64,000 bases of DNA from Notospermus geniculatus (taxonomy: Eukaryota > Nemertea > Pilidiophora > Heteronemertea > Lineidae): NCBI GenBank assembly GCA_002633025.1, contig NMRB01001097.1, forward strand, positions 163,862 to 227,861. The letters are read 5' to 3'. This document shows positions 10,999-21,402 of the stretch, piece after piece; position 1 is the stretch's first letter; each line of letters opens with the position of its first letter. The notes beneath the pieces are model-generated. The model saw only the letters and a list, made by a program, of their open reading frames with translations. It was not told where the DNA came from and did no database searches. The translations under genes and the position numbers were made by a program.

Positions 10999-11157
10999 CT
11001 GTTTTATATCACCATAGAAATGCCTGTCCACCTCGTAATTAGTGTCCCGGCTGGGATCCTTTGTCCCACAGAGGAAGGTGGTCCCCTCGTTTATGATGTA
11101 ATAGTCGGAGGTCAACCGTTGGTCGTAGCTGTATTTGTCATCGACGGTGGCTCGAAG
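10999..11157 (-). CDS. NRXN: Neurexin exon 13: LNS2 middle segment
   Basis: 159 bp, acceptor TTATTCAG, donor GTGCGT, phase 0-0, residues ~1688-1740. It encodes LRATVDDKYSYDQRL, SDYYIINEGTTFLCG and EVDRHFYGDIKQ, corresponding to vertebrate LNS2 from the strand after splice site 2 (LHxxVTISVDG) to the FMGCLKD-like strand. The non-consensus but acceptable donor GTGCGT is supported by phase and by the following exon. Confidence 0.88.
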
Positions 11158-11327
11158 CTGAATAAGAAAATTGAAGAAATGTACATTGTATACAAAATGC
11201 ACGGCATAAGACATAGAATAAGTAATGTTCATACATTACTATCCAGAATGTCCTAGCATAATTATCTCAAAGGAATGGCGAGTTCGAAGAACAGTATAGG
11301 TCCTAGTTACAATAGAGTGTTTGCACC

Positions 11328-11444
11328 GGTGGCCATGTTGGAGGTATGAACAAAAGAATTTGTCGCCAGTCACGGTCTGTGGAGATTAACTTCGATTGTT
11401 TTGGAAGTCAGTTCTTTTGTTGTATGCCTCCAACATGGCCGCTG
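11328..11444. mobile_element. Short foldback element inside intron 12
   Basis: Arms GGCCATGTTGGAGGTATGA with ACAAAAGAA, and the near-complement TTCTTTTGTTGTATGCCTCC with AACATGGCC, are separated by about 55 bp. It lies in the intron at the splice-site-2 position, about 170 bp from exon 13. Confidence 0.7.
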
Positions 11445-11595
11445 CTTTTGTAAGGTTGTATTCGAGTGGTAATGGTTTCTATAGCCATATCCTAATCCCT
11501 CGTTGAACAATAGATAGGCCTTAGATTCCTGGAGGAGTTCGCTTCTTTGTTATCACACCAGTTCAGTCAGTAATCTATCAATTCCAGTTACTTAC

Positions 11596-12528
11596 ATTTC
11601 TCAGTTGTTTGATCAACTGAATCGAATGCCATTCTCCATCGTCCATCCGGATACCAGCAGGTTGCGCGCGCACCCTTTGCCTATAACTTCCGGTCTTGAT
11701 TTCAAGGTCGACCCAAAGATAACCCCCTCTCAAACTGATGTAGAGTTTTCCGTTCGGGTTTTCTGTGAACCATAGCAAGCCATCTCGTCTCATGGACTTG
11801 AAAACAATCTTCAAGTCTTCGAAGGTGTTTCTTTGGCGGGTGAAGTGAGAGTCGTCAAATTTGATCCAGGCATTCCCGGGACAAGAAACGTATTTGCCAG
11901 TAGGTGGGCGAATAGGAGGCCTTGGTGTGACCTCTTTGTCAGGCTCTCGAGTAGGGCCAGTATCTGGTTTGGTAGTCGGTTTGACGTCATCACAGATGGT
12001 GCTGTCGATCAGTCGGTATGCTTCCAGGTAGTCTCGCCTCGCTTCCCAGAACCTCACACGATCAACAACAGCATTAGCGTAGTTTTCTCGCCGCATGTCC
12101 GAGTTGTCGCGCCCGACGTAAAACCGTGTGTAAGGCCTGTCTCTGTCTGTACGTCTTGAGGGTAGAGCCTGGTGCCCAATCCTGGCACAGTTGACCCACA
12201 TATGAAACCCTTCGCCCCTGTACCAGGTCAAATCAACTACGTAATACTTATTGGGCTCGAGGCCTGGGTGGCGGATGGTCCAGACTTGGTCTGGTGTCTT
12301 CACAGTTCCAACCAGTTCTCCATTCTGGTAATACAGTTCCAAATTCCTTCCCGACAAGAAGTACGTGTTGTCCTTCAGCTCTCTCGGCTTCATGACGAGG
12401 CGGACGGTGAATCCGTCAACACAATTATGGAGATTCCCACGGCAAGTGAAGTTCTCACCAAAGTCGATATACTGGCTTAAACCATTAAGTGAGATGGCTG
12501 TGTTTTCACCCTTATAATTGGTCGTTCT
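11596..12528 (-). CDS. NRXN: Neurexin exon 12: extra module 6, Pro/Thr linker, first half of LNS2
   Basis: 933 bp, acceptor TCCCACAG, donor GTAAGT, phase 0-0, residues ~1377-1687. It begins with module 6: SLNGLSQYIDFGENFTC, CRGNLHNCVDGFTVRLVMKP, FYVGRDNSDM and RVRFWEARRDYLEAYRL. A linker of about 30 residues rich in Pro and Thr (TKPDTGPTREPDK) follows. LNS2 then starts at about residue 1590: WIKFDDSHFTRQRNTFEDL, MRRDGLLWFTENPNGKLYIS, DDGEWHSIQLIKQLRN. The donor falls where vertebrate LNS2 has splice site 2. Fusion of module 6 and LNS2 in one exon shows that the extra modules belong to this gene. Confidence 0.93.
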
Positions 12529-12714
12529 CTGTGGGAGGAGGAAAGAACATCAGGTACAGAAAGAACAATCTTGATAGACCAAGTGAAACCCAAATGTGCA
12601 GTACTATATGTCACTTTGTATTTGTAATTCACTTTTCCGTCAGGGCCGGCGCTATAGCATTATTGGCCCTGGTAATTAGGGAGAGGCCATCAAAAGCTAC
12701 TCATGTTCCTCACT

Positions 12715-12915
12715 TGGATTTGGTCTTTTACTTGCCCTTGCAAAGGAACAAGGTACAAGGCACCACGGCTTACTGTCCCATGCGACGGACTTAAGAGCCG
12801 GGAATGAAATCCCATTAGCCCGGGCTGGATTCGAACCCGGGACCTGCCACTTGCTATTGAGCAGACGTGATAACCACTAGGCTATCAGGCTCCTCAACCA
12901 CTAGGCTAACAGGCC
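12715..12915 (-). mobile_element. tRNA-derived SINE in intron 11
   Basis: On the minus strand there is a pol III A box (TAGCCTAGTGGTTATC, ~12871-12884) and a perfect B box (GGTTCGAATCC, 12828-12838) about 45 bp apart. A non-tRNA body follows (CCCGGGCTAATGGG, GTCCGTCGCATGGGAC). A second partial A-box segment (TTAGCCTAGTGGTTGAG) directly precedes it at 12893-12913. It lacks an intact tRNA fold, so it is a SINE rather than a tRNA gene. Confidence 0.75.
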
Positions 12916-12936
12916 ACTACATGTATCTTCACTCAC

Positions 12937-13034
12937 CCGGGCATTTCCAATGACTACGATGTCCTTATTGTATGTGTTCACCAGCCGGCCGTTATAGACG
13001 TTACCAAACATGTAGATCTCCGTCGGAACTCGTT
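12937..13034 (-). CDS. NRXN: Neurexin exon 11: extra LamG-like module 6, N-terminal segment
   Basis: 98 bp, acceptor CTTTCAG, donor GTGAGT. It starts at codon base 2 and ends phase 0, residues ~1344-1376. Translation gives RVPTEIYMFGNVYNGRLVN then KDIVVIGNAR, open only in this frame and joining exactly to exons 10 and 12. It corresponds to the linker and first strand seen in exon 7 and at the start of modules 2-4. Confidence 0.83.
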
Positions 13035-13140
13035 CTGAAAGAGGTGAACGACAAAGTCAAGGTACGACAGATATGGTATAGCAGAACCTTCTTATTCCGG
13101 GGAGCTTGGGACTTACTCCAAAGATAAGGAAGGTTACATG

Positions 13141-13269
13141 CACTGGAAAAAATATTTTCTTATTTTCTTACTTTCTTTGGGAGTGAGACAAGAAAATCTG
13201 TACTTTTTCTTGTGATTTTCTTGTCTCACTTCCAAGAAAGTAAGAAAATAAGAAAATATTTTTCCAGTG
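13141..13269. mobile_element. Foldback MITE with CACTGGAAAAA termini
   Basis: Two ~55-bp arms are near-perfect complements: the left starts CACTGGAAAAAATATTTTCT and the right ends AGAAAATATTTTTCCAGTG. A ~15-bp loop separates them. The element is AT-rich and has no coding capacity. Confidence 0.85.
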
Positions 13270-15576
13270 TGTACTTGGTATGGAATAACGCCTTTACATG
13301 TAGCTTTAAGACCAGACAGAATATGATACATGTACATGTATGTCGATGTTCTTCACAAATGTACTACACACTCACTATACAGTTGTGTACAAATCGTACA
13401 GTATGACTGAGAACACAAATGGCTCGCCAGTGAACAAGTGGATGTGATGCTTTGAAATATTCTCTCAACACAAAATGTTACAGCATTCGCTTCGAAGGTG
13501 GAAAAGTGCCAGTCGGTTCGATGGTGTTCATCTCTATACTGTGGAATTTTCGTATCACCGTTGGAACCGTCCGTGCAGCAACAACGAGTTCTTCGATCCC
13601 CCCCCATCCCCCCCCCGAACTGTTCAGCTGGTCGTCTTATCCGACACCTCCTAGGTTGCAGTTAGGTCGTTACTGCCTGCCAGAGCAGGGGCGGAGCTCC
13701 TGGCCCTGCGCTGCCAAAATAGATGCTGACTCAAACCATGCCAAACAAGTTGGACAAGGCGGCAGCCATCATGAAATTTGACCTTGACATTATGACGATT
13801 ACAAACAAACGGCACTGATTGGCTCACACGGTTTGCCGTCCTTCGGAACTGTTCGGAATCTAGATTTTCCGAGCATGCAGAAGCTGTGACGAACACTGAA
13901 GCAGCAAAAAGCAGTAAAAAATGGCAAGGAATGCGGTAAAGTTTGCTGGGGGCCATTCCTTTGTTTTGCTACAGTTGAAGCACTCATAGCTAGAAACCCT
14001 CTCGAATCCCTCCCTCCCGGTTTTTGATACTTTTGTCGCTTGGTGGGCAGACTCCTTCGTATGCACCAGTTACGACTCTCTTGAGGTCTGCATGGCATGA
14101 AGGAGTTGGCTAATATGGCATTTGATAATCCAAGCATGCTCACAGAGCGAGATCGTGGCAGCGCCAAAGATGGCGGTCTGTTGGACCTCCTCAGGAAAGC
14201 ACATCACACTCGACCTATTATATCAAGATCATCAATACATTACGTCATCTAAGTTTAAAGCTTGCCGCAGACTTTGGCGGTGAGATTTTAAAGCCAGAAT
14301 TGCAGAGAAAAAAGCATTGCTGTGGTTCGTCTATCGACCGATAGAGGTCGTCATTTACGACGTCAGAAATAACTTACCCCAAGTAAGGACTATGTAAATG
14401 TATAGCGGAGTGAGATTTGGCAAAAATTTACAGAGGGTATCCCAGCGAGGGCGAGGCGGCCAAATTCAAAGTTTCATTGCCAATTTGAGAGAGGGACTTT
14501 ATTGCGAATTCATGACAGCGCTGTGGTAGTGGTTGTGTTTTCGAAAACATTATTCTTTTGAATTGGAGATTGAAATTAAAATGGGACCGTAACCAGTGAT
14601 TTTGAATGGGTTTCAATGGCAGGGACTTCTATAGCAGCCAAATGTTGAACACTGCGGGCGTCTTTATAATGGAATATGATTCACAACATGCATTATACCG
14701 TTCTTCGTACAAATATGACGAGGTTAATTTTGGTGAAGCGGAGGATAGTCATGAAAAGGGGTGGTTGGTGGGGTCGTGGGTTCCTCCAAGGTAGGACTGG
14801 GCGCACAAACTGCTGTCACAATCCGACAACTGGAGTCATATCCCTCTGGGGTTATCAGGGGTTCTTGTAGCGCTCGCTCCACTGTGTCATCGATGACCCG
14901 GATGTGTTGGATGATAGCCACGTGATATCACCACCATTGAGTGCATTGATAATGATCCAGTCATCCACCAAAATTAGAAGTGTAACTTTCACCAGAAACA
15001 AGTTAATTTGAAGATGTAGTGGACATTTTTTCGACAACAGGAAACAACATACTAAGTGGGGGTAATTCAACTTGAATATTCAGGTTAAGGGCCACAGCTG
15101 ACTCGATGAAATTGTTAGAGGAATGATGTAATCTTGAATGTCAGTTTTCAAAATCTGGGATCGGTCTGCATTCAAGCAAAAATTGGGAATTAGCTCGAAG
15201 AGAAACACGTTAATATAAAGATGAGAATATATCCTTTATTAATCTCTGACGATAGAATGAAGAAATAATTAAAAACCAGCGAAGACCAAATTGATTTCTG
15301 TCGGAGAAGAGTAAATTCAGGCATTTCAAATTGATAAGCAGAACATTTCGTTGCCACAGCAATTGCCATGCAGCTAAAGACTCTTACCTGGGGTATAATC
15401 AACTAAAATACAATGTAAAACAAATCTCAAATTATATTGAAATAATACTTATAAGACAATAAAAATACATTTATTAATATAAATTATTTGTCTGTTAGTA
15501 AATTTATATAATCAAAACCATTAAAGCGTTGTTTTGATTTTGTTGTAGTGGACACAGGCCCTCACAATTTGGAGCT

Positions 15577-15759
15577 TTTCTGCCATTAGAGGCCGCCTGT
15601 TAGCCGTCCTAGAACGTCACAAAATTTGACGTCACAGAGTGACGTAAGTCACTGCCTCCACCTCATTATGGATGACGTTGTGGCGTGTACTTCTCTGTGA
15701 CGTCACATTTCGTGACGCTGTAGGACCGCTAACTGGTGGTGGCCTCTAACGGCAGGAAA
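15577..15759. mobile_element. Foldback MITE carrying TGACGTCA palindromes
   Basis: The left end TTTCTGCCATTAGAGGCC is complementary to the right end GGCCTCTAACGGCAGGAAA, and the arms continue through TAGCCGTCCTA / TAGGACCGCTA and TGACGTCACAGAG / CTCTGTGACGTCA. Arms are ~65 bp with some mismatches. Confidence 0.8.
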
Positions 15760-15866
15760 GTCTCCCATTGAAAAGAAAGTACTGGTAATGATAAAATACA
15801 CATTGAAGATTTAACGTTGATAATCGGGAACGTAGGGAACTAAATGGCTCAAACTGAACATATGTG

Positions 15867-17024
15867 AACCACAAACACGACATCAAGAGGAGATAACAAT
15901 CGTTACTCTTTTTAGTTTCCCGCCTGCGAACGTTTTTAGTGAATTTAGGGGACAGCAGCATTGGGGACACTGAAAAATACATGCAAATAGTGAACATGGT
16001 GAAGACAGAAGGCCTACAACATCGGTCCAAACTGACAGCTGAGAGATTACGTGAACGAACGCCACAGAGACAGCTGGTATCATGAGTACATGAAGACAGA
16101 TGTGAGATACTCTCAAAATACATCATCCTTTTTTGACAGCAGTGGGACATCTACACATTAAACACAGTATTTGATTGTGAAACGATTTGCCATTGGTCGG
16201 CAAAGTATGAGGGATGAAGAACTGCCCAATGAAAAAAAACTCGTCTCAAGATGTACGGGATGAATTACTGGCGTCACAAGGAATGGAAAGAGAGGGCAGA
16301 GGTTTCTCAACATGCCATGCAACACGACCTTAGATTGGATGTTGACATATGATAGCCATGATAGGATTGGATGAAACTGACCAATGGCATTCAACGTCAG
16401 ACTTGAACATGCAACACTGGAATTGGCGTAGGAAATTACCTATGGGTTCCGAATCATTAGCAATATCTAAATGTGATTATAGTGAGTTACATGTAGTTCC
16501 TTACATTGTACGCAAGGAGGGTTGAAATTCATTGGTGATGTAGACTGTATGTTCTGTTACAAAACAATAACCTGGGTATCAGGCATCCGGTATGTTGCAG
16601 CGAAGCAAAGGATGCTGGATGCTGCGCGTAGATTACAGCATTTAGCATTTTTCTATTGAAAGCGAGAGAATATTCAGCTTGTCGATGGAAAATTGGCGAA
16701 AGATTTGTTAGGCCTGTTTTCTAGAATCTGGTACGTCCTACATGTAGAGAGCATTGTACCATTCAATTATTTGCAAAGTTTTATGAGAATCAAATATGTT
16801 CCATATGGAGAAGTCGTGTTAGTTTTCAGTCTATATACTTAGAAAGATCTTTAGTTTAGACTACAGATACACACTTATTTCACCGAATATCCGATGTTTC
16901 TTTCCCACTTACCTCCTTTGAAGAAGTCATGAGCCACCAGATGAGATCTCGGGGCGAACCAGTACCCAAGTTCGTCCATGGAACCATGGTAGTATTTCTT
17001 CCCTCTCATGTTGGTTGTTCGACC
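15867..17024. repeat. Direct duplication, copy 1 (1.16 kb), ends at N 17025
   Basis: It is colinear with 17026-18174 from GAACCACAAACACGAC to GTTGGTTGTTCGACC, with scattered substitutions and small indels (roughly 3%). It contains intron 10 sequence plus the 3' 112 bp of exon 10. The copy ends exactly at an N. Confidence 0.9.
16913..17024 (-). other. Truncated duplicate of neurexin exon 10 ending at an N (probable assembly duplication)
   Basis: The sequence repeats exon 10 from its donor end (GTAAGT) up to the base before N at 17025. It lacks the 5' part and the acceptor. Only one base differs over the shared 112 bp, and it is synonymous (Ala GCC versus GCA). It is part of a 1.15-kb duplication (15867-17024 versus 17026-18174). 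It should not be annotated as an additional exon unless long reads confirm it. Confidence 0.75.
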
Positions 17025-17025
17025 N

Positions 17026-18174
17026 GAACCACAAACACGACACCAAGAGGAGATAACAATCGTTACTCTTTTTAGTTTCCCGCCTGCGAACGTTTTTAGT
17101 GAATTTAGGGGACAGCAGCATTGGGGACACTGAAAAATACATGCAAATAGTGACCATGGTGAAGACAGAAGGCCTACAACATCGGTCCAAACTGACAGCT
17201 GAGAGATTACGTGAACGAACGCCACAGAGACAGCTGGTACCATGAATACATGAAGACAGATGTGAGATACTCTCAAAACACATCATCCTTTTTTGACAGC
17301 AGTGGGACATCTACACTTGAAACACATATTTGATTGTGAAACGATTTGCCATTGGTCGGCAAAGTATGAAGGATGAAGAATTACCCAATGAAAAAACTCG
17401 TCTCAAGATGTACGGGGTGAATTACTGGCGTCACAACGAATGGAAAGAGAGGGCAGAGGTTTCTCAACATGCCATGCAACACGACCTCAGATTGGATGTT
17501 GACATATGGTAGCTATGATAGGATTGGATGAAACTGACCAATGGCAGTCAACGTCTGACTTGAACATGCAACACTGGAATTGGCGTAGGAATTACCTATG
17601 GGATCCGAATCATTAGCAATATCTAAATTTGATTACAGTGAGTTAGATTCTAACAGTGTACGTAACGAGGGTTGAAATTCGTTGGTGATGTAGACCGATG
17701 TTTCTGTTACAAAACAATAACCTCGTATCAGGCATCCGGTATGATGCAGCGTAGCAAAGGATGCTGGATGCTGCGCGTAGATTACAGCGTTTAGCATTTT
17801 TCTATTGAAAGCGAGAGAATATTCAGCTTGTCGATGGAAAATTGGGCAAAAGATTTGTTAGGCCTGTTTTCTAGAATCTAGTACGTCGTACATTATAGAG
17901 CATTGTACCATTCAATTATTTGCAAAGTTTTATGAGAATCAAATATGTTCCATATGGAGAAGTCGTGTTAGTTTTCAGTCTATATACTTAGGAAGATCTT
18001 TTAGTTTAGACTACAGATACACACTTATTTCACGGAATATCCGATGTTTCTTTCCCACTTACCTCCTTTGAAGAAGTCATGAGCCACCAGATGAGATCTC
18101 GGTGCGAACCAGTACCCAAGTTCGTCCATGGAACCATGGTAGTATTTCTTCCCTCTCATGTTGGTTGTTCGACC
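17026..18174. repeat. Direct duplication, copy 2 (1.15 kb), includes the complete exon 10 side
   Basis: This partner of 15867-17024 begins immediately after the N with GAACCACAAACACGAC. It continues without break through exon 10 into its acceptor, so it is the functional copy. Confidence 0.9.
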
Positions 18175-18186
18175 AAGGTAGAGAGT
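18063..18186 (-). CDS. NRXN: Neurexin exon 10: extra LamG-like module 5, C-terminal segment
   Basis: 124 bp, acceptor CGTTTCAG, donor GTAAGT, starting phase 0 and ending phase 1, residues ~1303-1343. It encodes TLYLGRTTNMRGKKY then DELGYWFAPRSHLV, matching FYIGR...FWY..R in other modules. A truncated second copy of this exon lies at 16913-17024 next to an N. This copy is the complete one, with both splice sites. Confidence 0.88.
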
Positions 18187-18384
18187 CTGAAACGATTTCA
18201 AAACAAGATTTTGGTAATCTATCGGTACAACCTTCATGTCTGATCAAGCAAGGGTACGCTTCCGTCAGCTTTTGCGGAGTGTTACTGCAAAGTACATTTA
18301 TTGTTGAATGGACGATTGTACTGATATGGATGATTGTACTGATACATTTCGACCTTTGTCAAGCATTTAGCATCACAAAAATGG

Positions 18385-18690
18385 CAAAATAAAAAAAAAC
18401 ACCCTTAAAGTATATAAAAAAATATACAAAACACAATAAAAAAATAATAAAAATAATAAAATAAATTTAAAAAAAAGTAAAATAAAAATTGTAAAATACA
18501 AATGTAAAATAAAAATGTATAATAAAAATATAAAATAAAAATATAAAATAAAAATATAAAATAAAAATGTAAAATAAAAAAATAAAATAAAAAAATATTT
18601 TTTTGTTATATTTTAGTTTATTTTTTGCTTTAATTTAATTTTAGATTTTATAAAATAAAAAATAACAAAAAACCGTTTAAACTAAAATAA
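18385..18690. repeat. AT-rich low-complexity tract (TAAAATAAAAA-like)
   Basis: About 300 bp consist of TAAAATAAAAATATAAAA-type simple sequence in intron 9, ending ~25 bp from the donor of exon 9. Confidence 0.9.
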
Positions 18691-18714
18691 TAAATAATAT
18701 TCAAAATATCTTAC

Positions 18715-18886
18715 ATTGTCTTTTCTCTCAGTTTCTTGGATAATTTCATAATTCGTGACAGAGTCCACCTTCTTGTCATCAATGAACATCTGGACTCCAC
18801 GGTCCGGATGCCAGGTGAAGTCCACTCTTTGCCACTTCCCAAGGAGGACCTCGTTACTCGAGACAGTCCACACTTTATCACCAACC
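18715..18886 (-). CDS. NRXN: Neurexin exon 9: extra LamG-like module 5, third segment
   Basis: 172 bp, acceptor CTTGACAG, donor GTAAGA. It begins with the third base of an Arg codon and ends phase 0, residues ~1245-1302. It encodes VGDKVWTVSSNEVLLGKW followed by RVDFTWHPDRGVQMFID, the strand-turn-strand equivalent to WYFVELSWHPDHGLTMYIN in module 4. An AT-rich low-complexity tract lies immediately downstream of the donor. Confidence 0.88.
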
Positions 18887-19295
18887 CTGTCAAGAGAAAT
18901 AAGATGGTACGTGCAAGTTCAGGTCAAACTATTGAAAGTTTTGGATATTTCTCCGATTTCAGTGGAACACTGAGACCACTTGTTGAATATCTGAATAGAG
19001 ATCTTCAATGAATAAACAAAAATTTACGTCACAAATGGAATTAATATGGCCGCCAGGCAGCCATCTTGAAAACTGGTATTCGTTTCAATAACAATTCAGA
19101 ATAGGATGTTTTGATCTTGCCAAAATATCTATCGAGGTCACCTCTACTTGTACGCCAAATTTCAGTCTGATCTGGTTTCAAATATGGCTGCCAGGTGGCC
19201 ATTTTGGAAGTGGAATTTCGACTTCCGTCAGCTAGAAAATGTTGCCAGTCGACACGCAGCTTAACTGCTCGTTGAAAGACCACGACTACCCTTAC

Positions 19296-19507
19296 CTAAA
19301 CACACCATAGACGCGGCCATTTTTGCTGTAAATGTCATAGGTATTTGAGCTCATGATGTAAGCGTCATCACGAAGTGTTGTCGGCTTCAGCCACATGCTG
19401 ATGGTGTTACCATGGATACAAAGGCGGATGTTACCGACACAACTGTTGCTTTGGTCACCAAGATCGATGTAGCTGCCCGCGCCATTGAAATAGGTGGCGT
19501 TACCGAT
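19296..19507 (-). CDS. NRXN: Neurexin exon 8: extra LamG-like module 5, signature segment
   Basis: 212 bp, acceptor AATTTTCAG, donor GTAAGG, starting phase 0 and ending after two codon bases, residues ~1175-1245. It contains YFNGAGSYIDLGDQ, then CVGNIRLCIHGNTISMWLKP and DIYSKNGRVYGVF. The C-x6-C-x-x-G signature aligns with the other five modules. Confidence 0.88.
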
Positions 19508-19654
19508 CTGAAAATTCATGAAATATTGTTTATAACTGGCTGGCCTACTTTTGACTTCTTTGTGAACCCCACTGACTGAGTTGAGCAAAGGTGTCTCTCA
19601 AAAGTGACCGAGCATACGCCAAAAAAAAGAGAAGACTGACTCAATGGTCAGTCT

Positions 19655-19785
19655 GTCTTTTATCAGGTCAGTCTCTGTTTCACACCTACCCTGCCCGGGG
19701 AAGCTATAAGTCAGTCGTGTTTTACACCTACCCTGCCCGGAGAGGCTTTAAGTCAGTCGGTGTTTTATACCTACCCTGCCCGGGA
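19655..19785. repeat. Three-copy ~43-bp minisatellite repeating the exon 7 splice donor
   Basis: ACCTACCCTGCCCGG recurs at 19684, 19726 and 19769 with intervening AAGTCAGTCG-type sequence. On the minus strand each copy reads CCGGGCAGG|GTAGGT, so the exon 7 donor and two downstream donor copies are identical in core sequence. Confidence 0.88.
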
Positions 19786-19884
19786 TGAATCCGACACTAG
19801 CGTGCATCTCTATGTCGAAGTCCGGATGGAGGAGACGGTCGCCTTGTTTTTCTTCAAACGGAATCAGACGGTAGTCGATGTCAC
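19775..19884 (-). CDS. NRXN: Neurexin exon 7: extra LamG-like module 5, N-terminal segment
   Basis: 110 bp from acceptor TTTCCTAG to donor GTAGGT. It starts at codon base 2 and ends on a codon boundary, residues ~1138-1174. The only open frame gives DIDYRLIPFEEKQG and then SVGFIPGR. This matches the linker-plus-first-strand part of the other modules (for example NPSFVPGRLNYG in module 4). The donor sequence is repeated twice more just downstream in the intron. Confidence 0.82.
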
Positions 19885-21402
19885 CTAGGAAACCAAAGAA
19901 ACTTTGATGCAAACATTGGAAACACAACCTATGGCCTTAGTGTTACTTTGGTCCGCTTGGACTCTTTTTTAACTTAATAAGTTATTGTTGCTAATCACTT
20001 CCGGTTCATCGCCAAGGACTGGGACTCTTTTATTCCCGATATTCTTTACTCTCATCTTCACCAAATAAGCACGAGGAAACATTTAAAGCCCCACTGTATT
20101 GAATTTTATGAAATTTTCAAAATGTTCGGAGAGAGCACATAGAAGTCGCATAGCTTGTGAAGGTCCCCAAAATGCTTGTCTGATACGTACTTCAGGCATA
20201 GGTTTCATCACACATTGAGCAAAAACTGCAGGGAGAGCCCTAATGTATTCAGATGGAGCGCAGTACATTTTACACTACGCTGACGTCGTGCCGTCGTGCA
20301 CTGACGTCAAGAATCGCGGCGATGATTTGCGTTTTCAAATTCAAAACAGTGGGGCTTTAACAGTTTTAGCCATCTTTGGTAGTTCAATAGTGTCTCTGGT
20401 AATTTTAGTATCTCCACTAAGAAAACAGGCGGAACTCTGCAGAGGACTGGGCATTTAAATAAAACTGTAGCCTCAATTAATATCAAACCTCCATTGACAT
20501 TTGCAACTACATTTTATTAGAAATACCTGTAAAAAGAGGGTTATCATACGTACATCTTACCAATAAAGAAGCATGGTTATCATATATACACAAAAAATAG
20601 GCGTATGTCACACCCCCTGGACTGCCCAATGGCGAGGAGTCCATTACGGCCGTAACGAGTATATACAGAAGAACTACCAACATCATTATGCATGAAACAA
20701 AACAGTGAACAAGCTCTTGATATTCACAGGGGGCCGATCTTTGGTTTAAAACAACCGAATTTGTATATCCTAGTAGGGATGGACGTCAGTGAGGAGACCG
20801 TCCTACATTTTTTCCGATAGACCAGTTACTGAATGGTTTATTCAAATAAGATTTGACCCTAGTTTAAATGACAATGAGCTTGTACACTGTAAACTACGAT
20901 CTAAAAGCTGTACAGATGAGTAGACCGTCTGAAAGAGTACACCTGGATAGGGTTTTGGTAACTTAGACCTGAAAATGAAACGTGAAAGTGCAAGATTAGG
21001 AAGCGCTGTGCGTGATAAAGTGATAAAAGCAGCGACTTATGAATTATACAGTGTGGTTTGCATGATACGATCGCTATATGTACAGCTGAAGCTCAGAAGC
21101 CTTGTCTTACCACATCGAGGCTGAAAATGAATGTTAGGCATGCTGTGATTGGCTGTTAATTTTGCATAGATAGTGAGTGTGACACGTGATAAGATGGGCC
21201 TAATGTGGTTCCCATCCTTCTGTTGATATATACAAAGCGCAGCAAAGTGTCTACGACACAAGCAAAGTGTTCCAGTTGAAAGCTTGGGGTATGGACCCCT
21301 TGTACAACACCGACTCTCATGGCAAAGTTCTGCGATAGATTCTAAGCGTGGTTCACAAGCTGGCACATATACACTGCTTTGCATATCTACAGGCTTCCAT
21401 AC
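19885..21402 (-). other. Neurexin intron 6 (1,518 bp)
   Basis: This is the intron between module 4 and the first exon of module 5. I see no repeats of note and no additional exon. Confidence 0.5.

Larger units (their letters stand above)
13035..18062 (-). other. Neurexin intron 10 (about 5 kb as assembled, inflated by a duplication)
   Basis: The intron contains two foldbacks (13141-13269, 15577-15759) and the 1.15-kb repeated segment joined by N at 17025. Without the duplicate it would be about 3.9 kb. No additional exon was recognised. Confidence 0.6.

Noticed and set aside
15746-17310. Minus-strand ORFs of 77-134 residues occurring twice
   Set aside because: They are intron sequence read twice because of the 1.15-kb duplication. 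Only the last ~112 bp are coding (partial exon 10).
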